Shown here: positions 22,600-34,085 of the stretch, piece by piece
Position numbering within the stretch: position 1 is the first letter of the stretch
Layout of the letters: each line of letters starts with the position of its first letter
Source: Stenopsyche tienmushanensis
Lineage: Eukaryota; Arthropoda; Insecta; Trichoptera; Stenopsychidae
Length of the DNA stretch: 64,000 nt
Assembly (NCBI GenBank): GCA_008973525.1
Contig: WACJ01000101.1
Span: 1,027,580-1,091,579, forward strand
Direction of reading: 5' to 3'
Position numbers and translations under genes: made by a program
The notes under the pieces: model-generated
Database searches by the model: none
Seen by the model: the letters and a program-made list of their open reading frames with translations, nothing else
What the model was told of the DNA's origin: nothing

Positions 22600-23595
22600 G
22601 GTATTTTCATATGAAATGTCTGATTTAGTTGTACAAAATATGCCTTATGAAAACTGGATGAAACATTATTTCCATACGGAGGAAGACAAGTCTAAAAAAA
22701 TATGTATTCTGCTTAAGATATTTCCAAGTCTTCCTGCGAGAGACCATACCCAACTGCAAGAATTTAATGACGAACTCTTTCTTCTTGCATAATTAAGCCT
22801 TGACGAATTTTTCAATAGGTTATATAAAGAACAACGTTTTTTGAATCATTACATTGCAATAATGGTGATCTAGATCCGTGTTTGACATCAGATAAAAACA
22901 AATGTTGCACATTGATTTATCTGAACTATGTCTTTTGAACTCTGACACATTTAAGACTCATCCCCTGTCACGATGAAGTCCAGAAAAGCTTCTCTCTCAT
23001 GTGCAAAGCGTAATTTTCACGCATATATCTTCGGGTAATTAAGTTTTTTTCGATACGATATCACCATGGAGACTTCGATAAATGACAGGAAATTCTTTGT
23101 GAAGGTCGCCAAGCGTCACAAATTTATATTTCGTACTTGTTATTTCATTTTTGGCACAAGTTCGTTAGAAATCACTGATGGTCTCCTAATCCTTGTCTCA
23201 TCGAGAGTATCAGTTGGGCCTTTTCTGAACAGCCTAACCCACTTCGTGACATCTTGTCCGATTCATCACACCACTACCATAAGTTTCTACGAGCTCCTGA
23301 TGGGTATTCGCAGCAGGATCGTTCTGCAAGGTCTGACCTCTCTATCGGGAGAATTTACAATGAATGAAAAAATGGCCAATAAATATAGAATACCCTTTAT
23401 ATGCCAGGTGCGCTAACATAAGACATTGCGAATTAATTCGCAAATCTCGTTAATTTTCCTCCACGGCGCTTTGTCATCAATGCTGTTAGTCCATCATCTA
23501 TGTGGCGTATTTTCAATATCAAAAAGGTCTTCGCTTAAATTTTAAGGCAAATTCATATTTGATATATTCGGACATTTTATATGATGAACACGTTG
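22600..23595 (-). mobile_element. Mariner copy (family C, SETMAR-like lineage) with terminal repeats
   Basis: The inverted motifs GGTATTTTCATATGAAATGT (left) and, as reverse complement, TCATATAAAATGTCCGAATA (right) bound about 1 kb. The minus strand between them holds a decayed transposase. Recognisable are an N-terminal part (TYGSGVMNRTRCHEVG, then RPSVISNE-like), the second HTH (VTLGDLHKEFPVIYRSLHGD), and, with frame changes, the DFIVTGDES-like start of the catalytic domain around 22960-22990. Many stops. This corresponds to the lineage whose transposase is fused to a SET domain in primates; no SET domain is expected or seen here. Confidence 0.65.
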
Positions 23596-24499
23596 AATAT
23601 TAAATTTAAAAGCCGCGATTAAAGTATACATATTTGTAAAATGGATAAGATTTATTTCCATTGAAGAATATATTACAATTGTAGGAATTGAAAACGATTT
23701 AATGGTTGGGTAGCTTGCACTGTTGGGAAAGATTTAATACATTTAAATACAATACAAGAATTTTCAATGCAGGAAAATGTATGCATTGCTTTCGTGGAAT
23801 AGTTGCATATAAGCTTTTTTTTATTCTTATACACCATAAAATATTTGGATTAAAATTATATCTTGATGGGAAATAAACGCAAAGAAAATGTATTTTTCAG
23901 GAGGAAAATATTGGTGAGAATATTTCAAAATATTTTCTTGTTAATCCACATATTTCTTTCCATCTTATGTTGATGAAATGTCATTTTCTTTAGCGGCATG
24001 ACGTTGACATTGACAGGTCTTCGGGGCGCAACGTATGTTACTTCCATGGAATGGTGGTAGCTCATTTATTGGTATGATGAAATTTTTCGTACTATAAATT
24101 GAAAAACCGACATATTTCACAGACAAAAGTATTGACGGATATGCACCCGGATATTTCTGAAAAAGGTATAGTCAATGTGCCAATTTGCTATCAACGTTTT
24201 TGAACTCTTGTATCAAAAATTCTCAATAACATGTTTCACTTTTACAAGTCCATCATAAATAAACTGTTTATTCAACCCTTGGGATAGATAATTGACATGC
24301 TTTTATATATCTTTTTTTTTAAATATTTTTGGACTGCTGAGTTTTTTTATCTGCAAAAACTGTGCATATCCAGACAGAAAAACCGGCCAGAATAAACTAA
24401 ACAACGACTGTTTTAAGACATATAGCAAAAAAATATATATAACAAGACTTATGAATATCATAGTATAATGGTTCTTACAATACATATTTGAATGGCATA
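23596..24499. other. No recognised feature
   Basis: AT-rich, no supported gene. Confidence 0.3.
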
Positions 24500-24860
24500 A
24501 TATTATATCAAACCCATGTTTCATCCATGGTTACGAAACTCGGCTTTATTGCTATAAAACATCGTCAAACGTTCAATTGAAAGATCTTCATGACGCTGTT
24601 TATATTTTATTGTGAGCAAACGCGGTACCCATCCTGCGCACAGCTTTCTCATGTCCAAATTTTTAGTCAATATGCGATGTACAGTACTTAAATATATACT
24701 ATCCAATGCCATTTTGTAGATTTTCTTCGCTATTTCTAGCATGGTCACTTCATTTGGTCTGCGAAGTTCGTCTTGATAGATCGTACGGCTTAGAGTAGAA
24801 TCTAGATCGGCTTTGATATAGTTTGGGCTAAGATCTTTTAAATAAAAGTATTGTATCTTA
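24500..24860 (-). pseudogene. Mariner transposase fragment (family B)
   Basis: On the minus strand, from about 24850 downward, the reading is DFYLK-like start, then RRPNEVTMLEIAKKIYKMAL, STVHRILTKNLDMRKLCAGW, VPRLLTIKYKQRHEDLSIER, and after a frame change MDETWV, the first catalytic Asp motif of mariner DD34D transposases (about 24531-24514). The segment holds the second HTH (DSIYLSTVHRILTK) and the WVPRLLT linker. The downstream catalytic region is absent or unrecognisable. Four related fragments occur in this window at 29110, 30780, 55101 and 63715. Confidence 0.8.
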
Positions 24861-25059
24861 TAAATTGTATTACGCTCCCATGAAAATACATATGATAAAT
24901 TTATAATTTCATTTCTGTGGCGGAAATATTTAATTTGATACTGATCTGCGACACTTGCTAATTTTTCAAAGAGGTTCGATCCTCATATTAAGATGAAAAT
25001 CATGTGTTGTTACGTTGTCAGATGTTGCAGAAGTATCACTGTCTTTAAAATGTATGAAA

Positions 25060-25500
25060 TTCGAGCCGCTTTCGCTGTGAATGGAATTGTGGAGCGAAAA
25101 GCGAGTGTGAGTTGAATTTCACCTGGCTGAGTGGGTGGCGGCAGGCGGCAGGCAACGCAAGTGTTAAATCGGGTCTGGCGCCGCGCTGACTCTATACGGC
25201 GTCGCGTCACGTTCAAATGGCTGTCTCGACGCCTTTGCAACAAGGGGGCTCGTCCTGGGGGCCCAATGTTTTGTTTTGCGCCCCATCCCTCCCCCACCCA
25301 GTTATATCGCTGGTACATAAGTTATCGGGATACCCAACATCTATCTTGCGCTTTTGATAAATACACCCCGGCGAGCACTCCGATACGGGCTCTACGTCAA
25401 CTAATGGTCAATGTAGGGCTTCCAGCGAGGACCTCGTAATGGCGTCTACGTCGACAACTTTGCCGCCCCAGGCACAAATCCACCTACCCTTCGTTTATAC
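25060..25500. other. GC- and CpG-rich island
   Basis: Strikingly GC-rich against the AT-rich background, with many CG dinucleotides (for example GGTCTGGCGCCGCGCTGACT and TACGGCGTCGCGTCACGTTC). Overlapping 102-codon frames are open on both strands (25131-25439 +, 25318-25010 -), as expected from composition alone. Neither shows a domain I can recognise. It may be a promoter or first-exon region of a host gene, a conserved non-coding element, or a fragment of a GC-rich mobile element. This is the best candidate for host function in the first half of the window. Confidence 0.35.
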
Positions 25501-27459
25501 TGCCGAGTTGACTTAATCTCTCTTATTTTATATTGATATAAATCCATTGAAGATTAACCCACGTAAGAGGATTATCCAACAATTGCCATTTTGAACAATT
25601 TTTAAATGAAAATTCATACGAAAACGTTCATGCACACTTTAATAAAATCGTATATTACAAGACCAAAAATATATTTGTACCGTGTATTTTTATATGCAAA
25701 TCTCAAAATAACACAATATTCACACATAAAATTTAAATAATTTTCATTGAATCGTTGATGCTTTTTGGAGCACCCTGTTAGAACTACAATGTGTGTGCGT
25801 ATTATTTGTGATTTTTCCACGCTCTATGATTTGTATGGAATGGCCTGGAAGGACCGTTTTCATTCGAAGAATGGCCTGCCCTGGATGTGAAAGCATACAA
25901 AAGCGAACGTAGTGCATCTGAAAACAGTAAATTAGAGTTAAAATGGACATAACTTCTGTAATAATACAAATAAATGGATGTATATTATGGTCGTCTGATC
26001 GGAAATTTAATATAATGATATGATTTTATGATGTGAAATGCAGATAAACACTAATAAATTGCCATTGATTTAGATCCATGAAGCAAAGTCTGAAAGAAAA
26101 GAAAATTCAAAAATGCAGCTGAAATTGAAATACATTTAAAAAAATTCCTTCCAAGGCGAATTTTTTGCGTCCTCTTAATAAACAATGAGTAAATTGGAGA
26201 TATTTGCAAATGTCTGTAAATAATTCGATATGCGTATAACGCCACCTCTATAAAATGAAGCAACCACTACAACAGCAGCGTGCTTATTTTATTATATATT
26301 ACATAAACATAACTTCATGCTTAGAGTTCTCGCTCAAAAATCTTCTTTTCCTATGTGCTACAAAGTATAATTTCTACTACACTGTGCTTCAATCTGATAA
26401 GAAATCATTGCATTTAAGTAAAATAGACTAAATAATGTAATCTATGATCGTTCGAATTCAAGGTATTAAATAACAAATATGTTTGTAAGGCATATGTCGT
26501 ATATATAATTGTAAAGATTTTTAATGGATTGGAATTGAGCTGCTTTTACGCGTCACGTCCCCATATACGTGATCAGGAAGAATAAATACTATTAAACTGA
26601 TATCGATTCTGAGGACGTCGTCTATGGCCTCAGGCTCTGGTTGAATAGTCACTTTCATTCTAACAATTTATCACAGAAGTTCCTCCGATGACCACCCAGC
26701 AGAATTTCCTGATTTATTGATTCTTTTCAATGCGAATTCTAGCAAAGATTAATTCTTTATATTTCAATCCAAGACGATAGCTTTTGAGCTTTCTATTTTA
26801 GTATATAACCTGCAGGGCATCGATTGTTATGTAACAAAAGCTCTTATCAATTTATGAAGAATGATCAGTTCAAATTTGCGATTAATGCAATTAATCTGAT
26901 TATTTTTTTCACATGTTTGCTTTTTATAAATAAAAACAGAAGCACAAGATGCAAAATACCTGAAATTCGTTCTTGTGAGAATACATAAAGGGACTTATAA
27001 GAATGGTTGAAGAGCTTCCCGGAAAGCGTTATTGTGCAAAAACTGGTGTTTATTTGGTACTAGAAAATTGTCTGCATTTCATCATGTGTCAAAGAACAGT
27101 CCTTGAAAATGCCTCTCCCCTTATCCTATTCTACTCCAGTACTCATTTGTTTCCCTCCGTTCTGAGTCACTTTTTCATCCCTCACTTACGAAAATTGCTT
27201 CTAAATTCCTTTAGATAGAATCTATAAGCAAACTATCTGATAATCAAAAACGACTTAAAATAAGATGATGTAATAGATTCGTTCTAATTAAATGCAAAAA
27301 CTGCATCTTAAAACGGTCAAAAAATTTAGAAGAACAAATATTTTTTTGAAATGTAACGCCTAGGTATTAATACTGTATAATGTTTAAATGTGGTACTATT
27401 TCAAATAAAATATGCCATTTTATTTTAGAAGAAAATTGAACAAAAAACAAGAGATTCAT
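25501..27459. other. No recognised feature
   Basis: AT-rich; short open frames only. 27003-27218 (+) is open for 71 codons without a domain. Confidence 0.3.
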
Positions 27460-27640
27460 TGTTTCTAAGAAAAAAATTATTTAGAGACGAATCTCATTTC
27501 ACAATAAATGGATTCGTCGATAAATCAAAAGTGATGAAAATTCTCGCATAATTGAGGAAAGTTGTTTACACTCATAAAAAGGTTTTTGAGGTTGTATGGA
27601 CGGTCATATATTTAATTTTACTTGCTTCATCAATAAAAAA
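27460..27640 (+). pseudogene. Weak Tc1/mariner transposase fragment (family D)
   Basis: The plus strand reads KKLFRDESHFTINGFVDKSK and, after a stop, VYTHKKVFEVVWTVIY. This aligns by eye with the SDExHFxxNGxVNKQN start and the HPxKVTVWCxxW stretch of the fragment at 18076. The first catalytic Asp is kept (RDES). Only about 55 residues are recognisable. Confidence 0.45.
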
Positions 27641-29109
27641 TCATCCATTAATGAGTAATCGTGCATATATGCGATCGGCCTCGAATGATAACAAAAAGAG
27701 CATTCCCGCACATCGAGTGCGGAGATTTGTAAATTAAAGACAAAGACGGATGCCTTGCGTCTAATCATACACTCGTAAATATTCTAAAATATTGCGAAAA
27801 GCGATCCACAATGCTTCATGTTCAAAGCTGTGTTTCTATTTCGAATACAATAATATAATTGTTTCAAATAATTATCTCAAATATTACATTTACGATTTAT
27901 TTTATTCTTTTGACACGTTTCAATCAAATTTCCGACCAAGTTTTACGAACACAAGTATCGCTTGTATTTTTATAAAGGAATACATTATTTGAAAAAAAAT
28001 CTCCATAGAATACTTTTAAATTCTATCAAAAAACTATGGACAAAAACGCGCGAAATTTCCCCGTATGTAAGGTGTTAAATTTAGTATTCAAAAAATCAGC
28101 GATATTGAAAAACGTGATTCGATTTATTTTCTTGTTAAACAGTCCATTATTTAGATTCATCTTTTGTTCGCTTATTTTATAGACATAGACTTCTTTATTA
28201 AATAAAGATAATAATGTTGGGGAGATAAATCTGCTTACAAATTGCAATTTCGTTCGAGATTCAATGTATGTAATAAATTTAAGGGTAACTTTTTCAAATA
28301 TATTTGAAATGTATAAATCTTTGAATTTTTGCACGACACCTTTGGTTCGTTTAGATTTTCATTGTTTAAGCATTTTTGGGAATTTTCACATTTTTTTTTA
28401 GATATATCGGTCTGATAGCCGGGACGTCGATGGGAAAAAATCCAAAGACAATGCTTTAACCTGCCCGGGGATATATTGGGCAAAAAATAGTTTTATCAGA
28501 CTATTCACGTTCGAAGAAATGATGGTCCTCTTGGGATACAGAGACACTTGCATATCACTTCTGCGAGGGAAGAAAAACTACCCCTGTCCAAAATGTCCAC
28601 GTTTTCCATTCTTTAATAAACTTTCTGAGAAGTATTATTGCCTTTCTTATATTGTAAAAGTGCGAAAATAAATTCTGCAATATACATCTTACGAATTGAG
28701 AGACCTGCCCCAAGGCGGTTCGTTCGAGTCGTGCAATAGATTTAATATAATAAAATACTTGAAGTAAAACACGTTACTAATAGCGCATCCAATAAAGTAT
28801 GACGTAATCATGTATTTGGGCTCTGATATTAATATAAATGAAGATGTTTTGAAGTACATATGGATGCATCTGAAAATGATGATGAATACTCGAATTCCAG
28901 CTCTATCTATAGATAGTAAGCACGCACATATGGCGTGCAGCTTGAAGACGCTACAAAATGTAAACATAAAAAAAATGATCATCGTAATGTAATACAATAC
29001 TTTCATTTAAAATATCTCAGCCCAATCAATATCATAACCGAGCTATATTCTACTTTGGAGAAGTTCGCTCCATCATTTATAATAGTGGCAGTGTTTATAT
29101 GAAACCGTA
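27641..29109. other. No recognised feature
   Basis: AT-rich. Several 60-105-codon frames have Phe/Ile/Asn/Lys-rich content typical of chance ORFs. Confidence 0.3.
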
Positions 29110-29400
29110 CTAGCTACCAAGATGAACATCATAGTGGTAGATCGAATGTGGTGATCATGTCAGAAATGGTAAAGTAAATCTACAAAATGGTATTGGATGA
29201 TCGTCGACTGAAAATTCGCGAGCTAGCAGATATAGTAGGCAATTTTAAAAGTGCTGCATATTACACATTGACTGAAATTTTGAACACGTGAAAGCTGTGC
29301 GCAAGATGGGTGCCGCGTTTGCTCACAATGAAATAAAAACAGCGTCAAAAGAATGTTTCAATTAAATGTTTGGCAATATTTCACAAATATTCTCATACAA
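29110..29400 (+). pseudogene. Mariner transposase fragment (family B), plus strand
   Basis: The plus strand reads RSNVVIMSEMVK, stop, IYKMVLDDRRLKIRELADIV, then TLTEILNT, stop, KLCARWVPRLLTMK, stop, KQRQKNVSIKCLAIF. This is the same region (second HTH and WVPRLLT linker) as at 24500-24860, but in the opposite orientation and with independent stops. No ends recognised. Confidence 0.72.
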
Positions 29401-30779
29401 AAAACGGGATTGGAACGATCCGATAGTGTGAATACTCTGATTGTTTCTTGTGTAAGAATATTTGATCGGACCGGGATTGGAGCGAGATCGAACCGTCAAC
29501 GGCAACGGCATAGTGTGGATCGGGCCTAAATCAGAGTTAAGTCAACATAAAAACGCATTTCTACGTATTTGCAAAGTAAAATGTTAAAAGCGAAATGAAT
29601 ACTATAAATTTATGTTCCCATGCGGGAAATATTGTTTAAAATCGAGATGCACCAGGATCAAACAATTTATGAGCAGTTAATTGTTATCTCCCGCTTAATG
29701 CTATCTGTTTTCCCACACCTAATGTAATCATAATACATGATACTCAATACACGTTATGAACGCCACTGTAAACATGATTAATGCTAATCCTGGATGGCTT
29801 TACAACAGTATAAATATTGATCCGTAAGCGCCAACTATACACATTATATTGAAAAAAAGCCGTTATAATTATAAGTGTGAAGGCTAATGTGTAGATCACC
29901 CCCGTAATAATCCTCAGAGATCCGAACCCTTCATCGCGGACTCTGGTCCACTTTTTCAGCCGATTTTAGGGGTAAATATTATACCGGCGAGTTAATTAAG
30001 GGCGGGTAAATATCAATAGAGAGGACACCACTTTATCTGGCCGTTGTATAAACACGCGGTTTTCCCGCAGTTTGTTTCAATTTGTACAGCAAACTTGGTG
30101 ATAGCTAGTGTTGTTAGTGGGGGCTGACACTTGAGAAAGCGTTTCGTCTGAAAAACCCACCCTTTCTGGCAGGAGAAATCGTATTGCCCACTCATGTAAT
30201 GCTTAGGGGTCTCTCAAGAAGGGCCCCGACGTATGGGGGCGATGAATCAAGCGCTTTGAACAAAAATGCTCTCCGGAAATACTACGAAAATCTCAGCCAC
30301 AATTAAGACATAAAGGAAGTGTTACTTGACCCATTTATAAAGCAAGATTTCTTTTGTTGGTGCGTATGGAACACGCAGAGTATTGTTTCAATAATTCATC
30401 AACGTCGTTTCGTTTCGACGACGCAATAATTGTGTTGTTAGCCTTTGGAGCGACAAAATTTGCTAGCCTAAGTCGCAAATCATTCTTGATTTTCCATGAC
30501 AGATTGTGTGTGTAAAAAAAATGTTTTTTTATTATCTTTATTCATGAACCAAATTAATCGCATACAGATTTGTTACAATTTCATATTCAAGTGATGAATT
30601 CACGGTCCTTTCACCTTCAGAATGAAAAAAGGTAGATAATAGTGACAAAAAAATATATTAACAAGTCTTAACAAGAGAAAGACATCTCAGCTGCGAGACT
30701 CTCCGATGACGAGCCTCTTCTTCATCAATTCTCAACCAACTCTAAGCTATAAACCACAAGCAACAATTTCAAATATTAA
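29401..30779. other. Apparently unique stretch, candidate conserved non-coding DNA
   Basis: 29640-30480 has no repeat match elsewhere in the window, moderate GC and many homeodomain-type TAAT/ATTA motifs (for example ATTAATGCTAATCC near 29778 and GAGTTAATTAAGGGCGGG at 29989). No coding potential recognised. Function is unknown. Confidence 0.3.
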
Positions 30780-31115
30780 TTTTCAACTGAATACATTCAA
30801 AACGAAGCAATGGACCCATGTTTTATCTATGGTTATAAATCAACATTAAGTAAAATATTGCCAAACGCTCGATTGAAAAATCTTCATGACGCTGTTTTTG
30901 TTTAATTGTGTGTAAACGCAATACCCATCCTGCGCACAGCTTTTTCATGTCCAAATTTTTAGCCAATATACGATCAATAGTACTTTTTGAACTGCGATGT
31001 TTTGTCTCAGCTCCTACAACCTCGTTTAAGCCCTACCACACAATATTTTACTATGGTAAACGAAAGAACAGATTCCTTCAGAGTAGAATCTAGGCTTTGA
31101 TATTGTTTGAACTGA
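30780..31115 (-). pseudogene. Mariner transposase fragment (family B)
   Basis: On the minus strand: IGxKFGHEKAVRRMGIAFTH, KTAS, RFFNRAFGNIL and a degraded IDKTWV (first catalytic motif with Glu to Lys, 30820-30805). The nucleotide blocks TGCGCACAGCTTTTTCATGT and CAAATTTTTAGCCAATATAC are shared almost exactly with the copy at 24620-24670. Inactive. Confidence 0.72.
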
Positions 31116-32148
31116 GAACATTCACGTTAAAATACATTCTGCCTTTATCTTCGCCCATCAATCAATTGATTTATTTTAATCTTTAATTTGTGATTTCAGA
31201 GACAATTTGAAGCCCGGGGCAACTATAACAATATTTTAGAAGCTTGTTAATTTTCCTTCGAATCGTTAATTGCCGCAATCATAAAAAACGTCCATAATAT
31301 TTTTTTCCAACATATTGAGTTTCCTAGTTGAGGCTCCTAATATTACTCCTAAGTCCAGAGCAACAACACCTCCTTCTTCCCCCTTTTCTGATGAGTTTTA
31401 TTTGTATTTTTTTTTAGAATTTGTGTTTCATATTTGACATGATTTTAATATCTGAATTACATAAATGATAAATATTTTGTGGGAATTTAGATGCTCCAGT
31501 ACCGCCCTAAGATTCCAATGATTAGTTATGAGAACTAAAAACATGATGCGAACGCGAAACCAGAAGTTCGTGCGGGTGGTAGCAGATGTTAGAGTAAATT
31601 CGCACAATTTTGACTATAGTTTCATGGTCGTATTTGTTATGTATTTATTTCGATTTACGATTTTCAATTTTTTAAAGTTTAATACTTCAACAATATAACT
31701 GCGAATAATTGTCGATGTATGATCAATAGAAATGGAAAAATATTATTTAATCAGTTCTTCCAATAACGACATTGTGATTTTCTAATAAACACTATCAAAA
31801 ATGCAATTATAAGCATCTCCGCGAACCTTTCTTCTTCAGGTGCCGTTTGCTCGTTTGAAATATTAGTTATGTCCAATTTAATTAAGTTTTCGCATTATAT
31901 TAGGTCACAGTGGCTTACCGCGAGGGGAAAATAACAAATACGTATGGAAAAGGGACATAAAGTAAACGATTTATGTAGGGATATAGGGTTCTATTGAAGG
32001 AAACATGCTTTTAATAAGTACTTATTTTCCCTTTTCCTTACATTTTTTTCTAAGGCCGCTGCTTGAGCATGTTGGAATTCGGGATACATTTATTCAAAAT
32101 TTTGCCAACTTCTAAAAATAGTCTACTCATTACGCCTTAAGACAGGGG
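31116..32148. other. No recognised feature
   Basis: AT-rich, unassigned. Confidence 0.3.
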
Positions 32149-32260
32149 TGGCCACAATTTGAGGCTCAAGGGACGACTCGGGGTTGAAATTAGGGATGTT
32201 GGTCTACCAGCACCAGGCATGTCAGACTGCTGGACAACGGACCACATGTTGTCGTCCAAA
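32149..32260 (+). mobile_element. Possible hAT-type terminus
   Basis: CAGGGGTGGCCACAATTTGA is a typical hAT-like start (CAGGGGTGGCCA). The following 100 bp is GC-richer than the surroundings. No inverted partner or 8-bp duplication was located. Confidence 0.35.
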
Positions 32261-32535
32261 TTATTTTTGGTGAGTGCGTATATTTTAATGAGAATGATAT
32301 TTTAAATGTCGTAATTTTCTTTGAATTTGCAAGAAATATATAAATTGAATTCATATTGCTAACTTTTTACGCTTCTGTGGGAACGCTTTAAGTTTTTTGT
32401 TTTTGATGTCTTCCAAGATTTATTCCATGGAAAAATTATATATTTATGCTAATTTGGACTGCAATATTAAAAGGTTGTCAACTTCTTGTTGTTGATAAAT
32501 TTTGATAGCTTTCTTTTTACCGTGTAATTTAATAG

Positions 32536-32940
32536 TTAACCCTTTTAGTGCCAACTGAAAAACTATATCCTGGCCCTAATCTTGGTCAAGCTCTATATGC
32601 GATGGATTCCGTCCAACTTGATCTCCTTTATGAGTTAAATTTCGCATACAGATTCGTCGAAGACGAAGTGGGTGACTTCGGGCGTTCAGTTCGGTTTTAG
32701 GTCGCATATATAATCAAAGGCCAACAGTTCCCTGGGGATGATCAGCGGATGAAGCCGACTGAAAAAAACTAACGTTCTCGGCATTCAAGATGCAAGTCTT
32801 CTTCCTTACGGGGTAACTACTGCCACATTCCCAGATCTACGATATGTGTTGACAGAATCAAGTTTGTGAGATCAGCCCTCTATTTGGGAGTCACGCAGCT
32901 TCGCAACTGGGAACTCAACATATTAGAAGTCAGCACAACA
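32536..32940 (+). mobile_element. TTAA-type end and possible LINE RT remnant
   Basis: TTAACCCTTTTAGTGCCAAC at 32536 resembles a piggyBac-like end. Further on (about 32850-32930) the plus strand reads DRIKFVRSALYLGVTQLRNW, which resembles the KxLGVxLxxxLxW segment after the catalytic motifs in reverse transcriptases of R1-like LINEs. The open stretch before it (EKLYPGPNLGQALYAMDSVQ and onward, about 32560-32690) is not recognised. Both calls are weak. Confidence 0.25.
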
Positions 32941-32977
32941 TATGGTCGAAAGTGAAGCTTATTTTTCCATTCTTTCC

Positions 32978-32980
<3 letters not shown>

Positions 32981-33014
<34 letters not shown>
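32981..33014. repeat. (TA)n microsatellite
   Basis: Seventeen uninterrupted TA units followed by CGTATA. Confidence 0.9.
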
Positions 33015-33015
<1 letters not shown>

Positions 33016-33182
33016 GTATAAATATTCATAAGTCGAGAAAGAGCATCCCTTACAGGCCAGGCAATTAATTTAATTTTTAAATTTGCGTTATAGCTGGCGT
33101 GGACCCGATTAGTGGCTCTAATATACTTTATTTATTAGACTGACTAATCGGGGTAGTTATACTGTTTGTGTTATTATTTTTT

Positions 33183-33215
33183 AAAATAAAGAAGTTTCTC
33201 TGCCGCACCCTGTAT
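33183..33215 (-). repeat. MITE right terminus, GCGGCAGGGAAAC family
   Basis: AAATAAAGAAGTTTCTCTGC followed by CGCACCCTG is the inverted family end. No left partner is close by. The following 33300-33440 shows a faint match to the LTR family of 61437 (GCGCGCAGGAA, GGGAGTCGTAGGATAA, GGGAAGATGTCCTTC). Confidence 0.5.
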
Positions 33216-33639
33216 TAAGAGCGAACATTGACAATCACTACAACTATGAGCGAAATAAAAATGGAAGAATAGAATAACGATATCTATCTCTTCTTAGACA
33301 TAAACAGCTTTCTGTCAAATGGTGGCGCGCAGGAATGGGGAGTCGTAGGATAAACTTGATTGTGGGAAGATGTCCTTCAAGTAGTCTAATAGTTGTAACC
33401 TCTCAATGTGTAAATAAAAGCCGCTTTATCGTGAGATCAGGCAACTCGGAGGTTCCACGTTATACTATCATTTCATCTGCTTATATGTAAGTCCTATAGT
33501 TTTGTTTAATTTTTTCCTTTTTAAAATATATATATATATGCTTGCTAATATGGGAGTTGTTCCAAGATTGGAGCATTTTCTGGAAAAACGTGGCAAAATT
33601 GGTAGGCACAGTAAAGCAATTCAAATAGAAATTTAATCT

Positions 33640-34085
33640 ACCCTTCATGTACAAATAATTTGAAATAACGGGGAAGAGCCGGGCGTTTAACCGTGAAAAA
33701 AATAATTATGCAAAATTAAAATGATTTGGTTCGGTCCGCCGCAGGGTTAATCGCCATTTTACGACCTTTTAGGCCTATCAAATCACCGCGCTATAGCCAA
33801 ACGGCGAACGTAATAAAATGTGGTCTGGCTGGAAACAATAAAATATTTGTTTTAATCAAGCGCCCGCCGAAACGGGCAATATATTAAATTTCATTTTCGC
33901 AAAACTATTCCACGACATCTTAATTAAACATAATGAGATTAATCAAGATTTAGTGGGAATATAATTCTATTTACTGGAATTAATTACGACGCGGGAGGAA
34001 CGGCACTTACCGGCCCTGTTCTCTATTTGGAAGAGGAAAAACCCTTACGGCATTTGTACGCAGAACTCATTATAATTATCTTCAT
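33640..34085. other. Candidate conserved non-coding element
   Basis: An apparently single-copy stretch of mixed composition with clustered motifs such as TTTAATCAAGCGCCCGCCGA, CTTAATTAAACATAATGAGA and TACTGGAATTAATTACGACG. It has no ORF and no repeat match in the window. The pattern of homeodomain-like sites between GC-richer words resembles insect developmental enhancers. This is an inference from appearance only. Confidence 0.3.

Noticed and set aside
25010..25439. Overlapping 102-codon genes on both strands
   Set aside because: Both are explained by GC-rich composition; no recognisable domain, start context or splice signals.
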